Shown one piece after another: positions 62,781-64,000 of a stretch of DNA of 64,000 nt (position 1 is the first letter of the stretch; every line of letters begins with the position of its first letter). The notes below the pieces were generated by a model. That model was not told the origin of the DNA. It saw only the letters and a program-made list of their open reading frames with translations, and ran no database searches. Both the position numbers and the translations under genes were made by a program. The stretch spans positions 450,728 through 514,727 of the forward strand of contig CAVZRR010000020.1 of the NCBI GenBank assembly GCA_963777725.1, read 5' to 3'. Origin of the DNA: RPQJ01 sp963777725. GTDB lineage: Bacteria > Pseudomonadota > Gammaproteobacteria > Steroidobacterales > Steroidobacteraceae.

Positions 62781-63062
62781 CCGGACCGGCTTCCGGCCGT
62801 TCGGACTCAGCGGGCAATGTCCGCTTCCGCGGATCACGGGCGTCGCCGATGGGTCGGTTTTCACCGTACAAAGTCCGCAATCGGGAACAGGATTTCGGTC
62901 GTTGCCCGGGGCGGAGGGGGAAGCGGACGGACGGGTAGGCGTAAGACCGGCCAGGAGCGGCCACTACCGTCGCAACCCCTCGGCAACGGCTTTAGTGAGT
63001 CCCCGCCCGCCAGACGCGGCCTGCGATAATGCAGCCGAACACGCTGCGCAGTGAGCGACGTC

Positions 63063-63869
63063 ATGGGAAGACTTGAGCAGAAGGTCGCGCTGGTTACGGG
63101 CGCCGCTCGCGGCATCGGCGAGGCTATTGCAACGGCCTTCATGCGCGAGGGTGCGAAGGTATTCGTCAGCGACATCGACGAAGCGGCCGGCCGGGCAACG
63201 GCCAGGCGGCTGGGTGCCGCGTGGCTGCCTCTGGATGTGCGCGAAGAGGCACACTGGATCCGCGCGGTCGCCGAGGTCGTCGATGCCTGCGGCAGGCTGG
63301 AAGTGCTCGTCAACAACGCCGGTATCACGGGCCTCGAGGCCGGAGCAGCGCACGATCCGGAGCATGCGACCCTCGAGGACTGGCGCGCCGTGCATCGCAC
63401 CAACCTCGACGGAGTGTTTCTCGGTTGCAAGCACGCGCTTGTCGCGATGCGGCGGCTCGTCGGCGACGGGCGGCACGGCTCGATCGTGAACATTGCCTCA
63501 CGCTCCGGCGCGGTGGGTGTGGCGGCAGCGGCGGCCTATGCGTCGAGCAAGGCGGCCGTACGCAACCACACCAGGAGCGTGGCGCTCTACTGTGCGGAGC
63601 AGGGGCTGCCAGTGCGTTGCAACGCCATCATGCCCGCCGCCATCCTGACCCCGATGTGGGAGCCGATGCTGGGACAGGGCACCGACCGTGAGGCCAACAT
63701 GGCCGCCTTCGTTGCCGACACTCCGCTACGGCGGTTCGGAACGGCCACGGAAGTCGCTGCCTTGGCCGTCATGCTGGCCAGTGACGAGTGCCTGTACATG
63801 ACCGGGAGCGAACTCCACGTCGACGGCGGACTGCTCGCTGGCAGCGTTGCCGCACCACAGACGCGTTGA
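63063..63869 (+). CDS. Short-chain dehydrogenase/reductase
   Basis: 268 residues from ATG 63063 (a GTG at 63051 in frame is possible). TGAARGIGEAIA binds the nucleotide, SDIDEAAGR suggests NAD+ preference by the acidic residue after the second strand, and NNAGITG follows. The catalytic Ser is in IVNIASRSGAVG, and Tyr-Lys in YASSKAAV. The C-terminus HVDGGLLAGS is classical. It is 282 bases downstream of the AraC gene, which is enough for its own promoter. The substrate is unknown. Confidence 0.87.
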   Translation: MGRLEQKVALVTGAARGIGEAIATAFMREGAKVFVSDIDEAAGRATARRLGAAWLPLDVREEAHWIRAVAEVVDACGRLEVLVNNAGITGLEAGAAHDPEHATLEDWRAVHRTNLDGVFLGCKHALVAMRRLVGDGRHGSIVNIASRSGAVGVAAAAAYASSKAAVRNHTRSVALYCAEQGLPVRCNAIMPAAILTPMWEPMLGQGTDREANMAAFVADTPLRRFGTATEVAALAVMLASDECLYMTGSELHVDGGLLAGSVAAPQTR

Positions 63870-64000
63870 ACCCGGCACCACAAGGCCGGCGGCCGCGATG
63901 CGATGCGAGCTGCCGACGACTGGCTGAACAAGGCGTCTGCTTCGGGTCGAACGCCGTCCAACGGCGTCCGCTTGGTGGGGCCGTTCACCGTCCGCATGTC
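63870..64000. other. Window end, no gene recognised
   Basis: 131 bases with no supported gene. A seven-pair hairpin (ACGCCGT/ACGGCGT) lies at 63951-63967. A complement-strand open frame here overlaps the dehydrogenase antisense and looks spurious. Confidence 0.5.

Noticed and set aside
61746..63869. AraC gene and the final dehydrogenase as one operon
   Set aside because: A 282-base gap separates them, so co-transcription is not assumed.
63587..63997. 136-codon frame on the minus strand at the window end
   Set aside because: It lies mostly antisense to the dehydrogenase and has no recognisable motif.
1..64000. CRISPR array
   Set aside because: No regularly spaced short direct repeats were seen; the repeats found are palindromes, a two-copy tandem and a tRNA duplication.

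Overview
The window is high-GC chromosomal DNA, about 70% G+C in core genes, from a gammaproteobacterium. Gene order and content point to the Xanthomonadales/Steroidobacterales neighbourhood. The evidence is xerD-dsbC, queA-tgt-yajC-secDF, suhB//trmJ-iscS, an ndk-rlmN-pilW-rodZ-hisS-yfgM-bamB-der run, guaBA, a FabY-type ketoacyl synthase, a 1,600-residue NAD-glutamate dehydrogenase and a Xanthomonad-like degenerate IscU. The taxon is an inference from gene content only. Many single-base frameshifts suggest a draft or metagenome assembly.

Layout. (1) 0-16.4 kb, all on the minus strand. From upstream to downstream: a TetR regulator, thiolase, two short-chain dehydrogenases, ETF-ubiquinone oxidoreductase, acetoacetyl-CoA synthetase, zapE, a MarR regulator, NAD-glutamate dehydrogenase, a glycosyltransferase, phosphoglycerate mutase and a partial fabY. 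Diverging from tetR is icmF (16.5-19.9 kb), a fused B12-dependent acyl-CoA mutase; tetR and icmF share a repeat-bearing intergenic region. Together these look like a branched-chain acyl-CoA and ketone-body breakdown unit that feeds electrons to quinone. (2) 20-27.6 kb: plsC, xerD, dsbC, a 7Fe ferredoxin, a Nudix hydrolase, tRNA-Leu, an L,D-transpeptidase-like protein and an ECF sigma/anti-sigma/PDZ operon. Four large inverted repeats lie here. (3) 27.6-47 kb, housekeeping: tRNA queuosine synthesis, the Sec accessory complex, a TerC-type membrane protein, suhB, a small Fe-S cluster operon, ndk, rRNA/tRNA methylation, a pilus TPR protein, rodZ, hisS, the BAM lipoprotein bamB, der and a MetX-family acyltransferase. 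(4) 47-58.2 kb: an M23 peptidase, xseA, guaB-guaA, a lower-GC Baeyer-Villiger-type monooxygenase, a membrane-anchored beta-propeller protein, tadA, mltF and tRNA-Ser with a duplicated 3' end. (5) 58.6-63.9 kb: an accessory cluster coding for a Tat-exported DszB-like protein, an exported rhodanese only 2 bases downstream, and an enoyl-CoA hydratase homologue with its own signal peptide. A divergent AraC-type regulator and a short-chain dehydrogenase follow.

The most interesting items are three. First, the exported cluster of part 5: its 'substrate-binding protein' keeps the Cys, His and Arg positions of the desulfinase DszB and has no transporter genes nearby. Second, phosphoglycerate mutase carries a diverged in-frame tandem duplication of its catalytic-histidine segment. 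Third, there is a family of long palindromic elements that have become the C-terminal coding sequence of plsC and of the L,D-transpeptidase gene. A technical caution: every frameshift whose direction could be worked out (13 firm and 2 likely, between 2 and 39.4 kb) is a net +1 base, and several hit essential genes, so inserted-base errors in the assembly are the likely cause.
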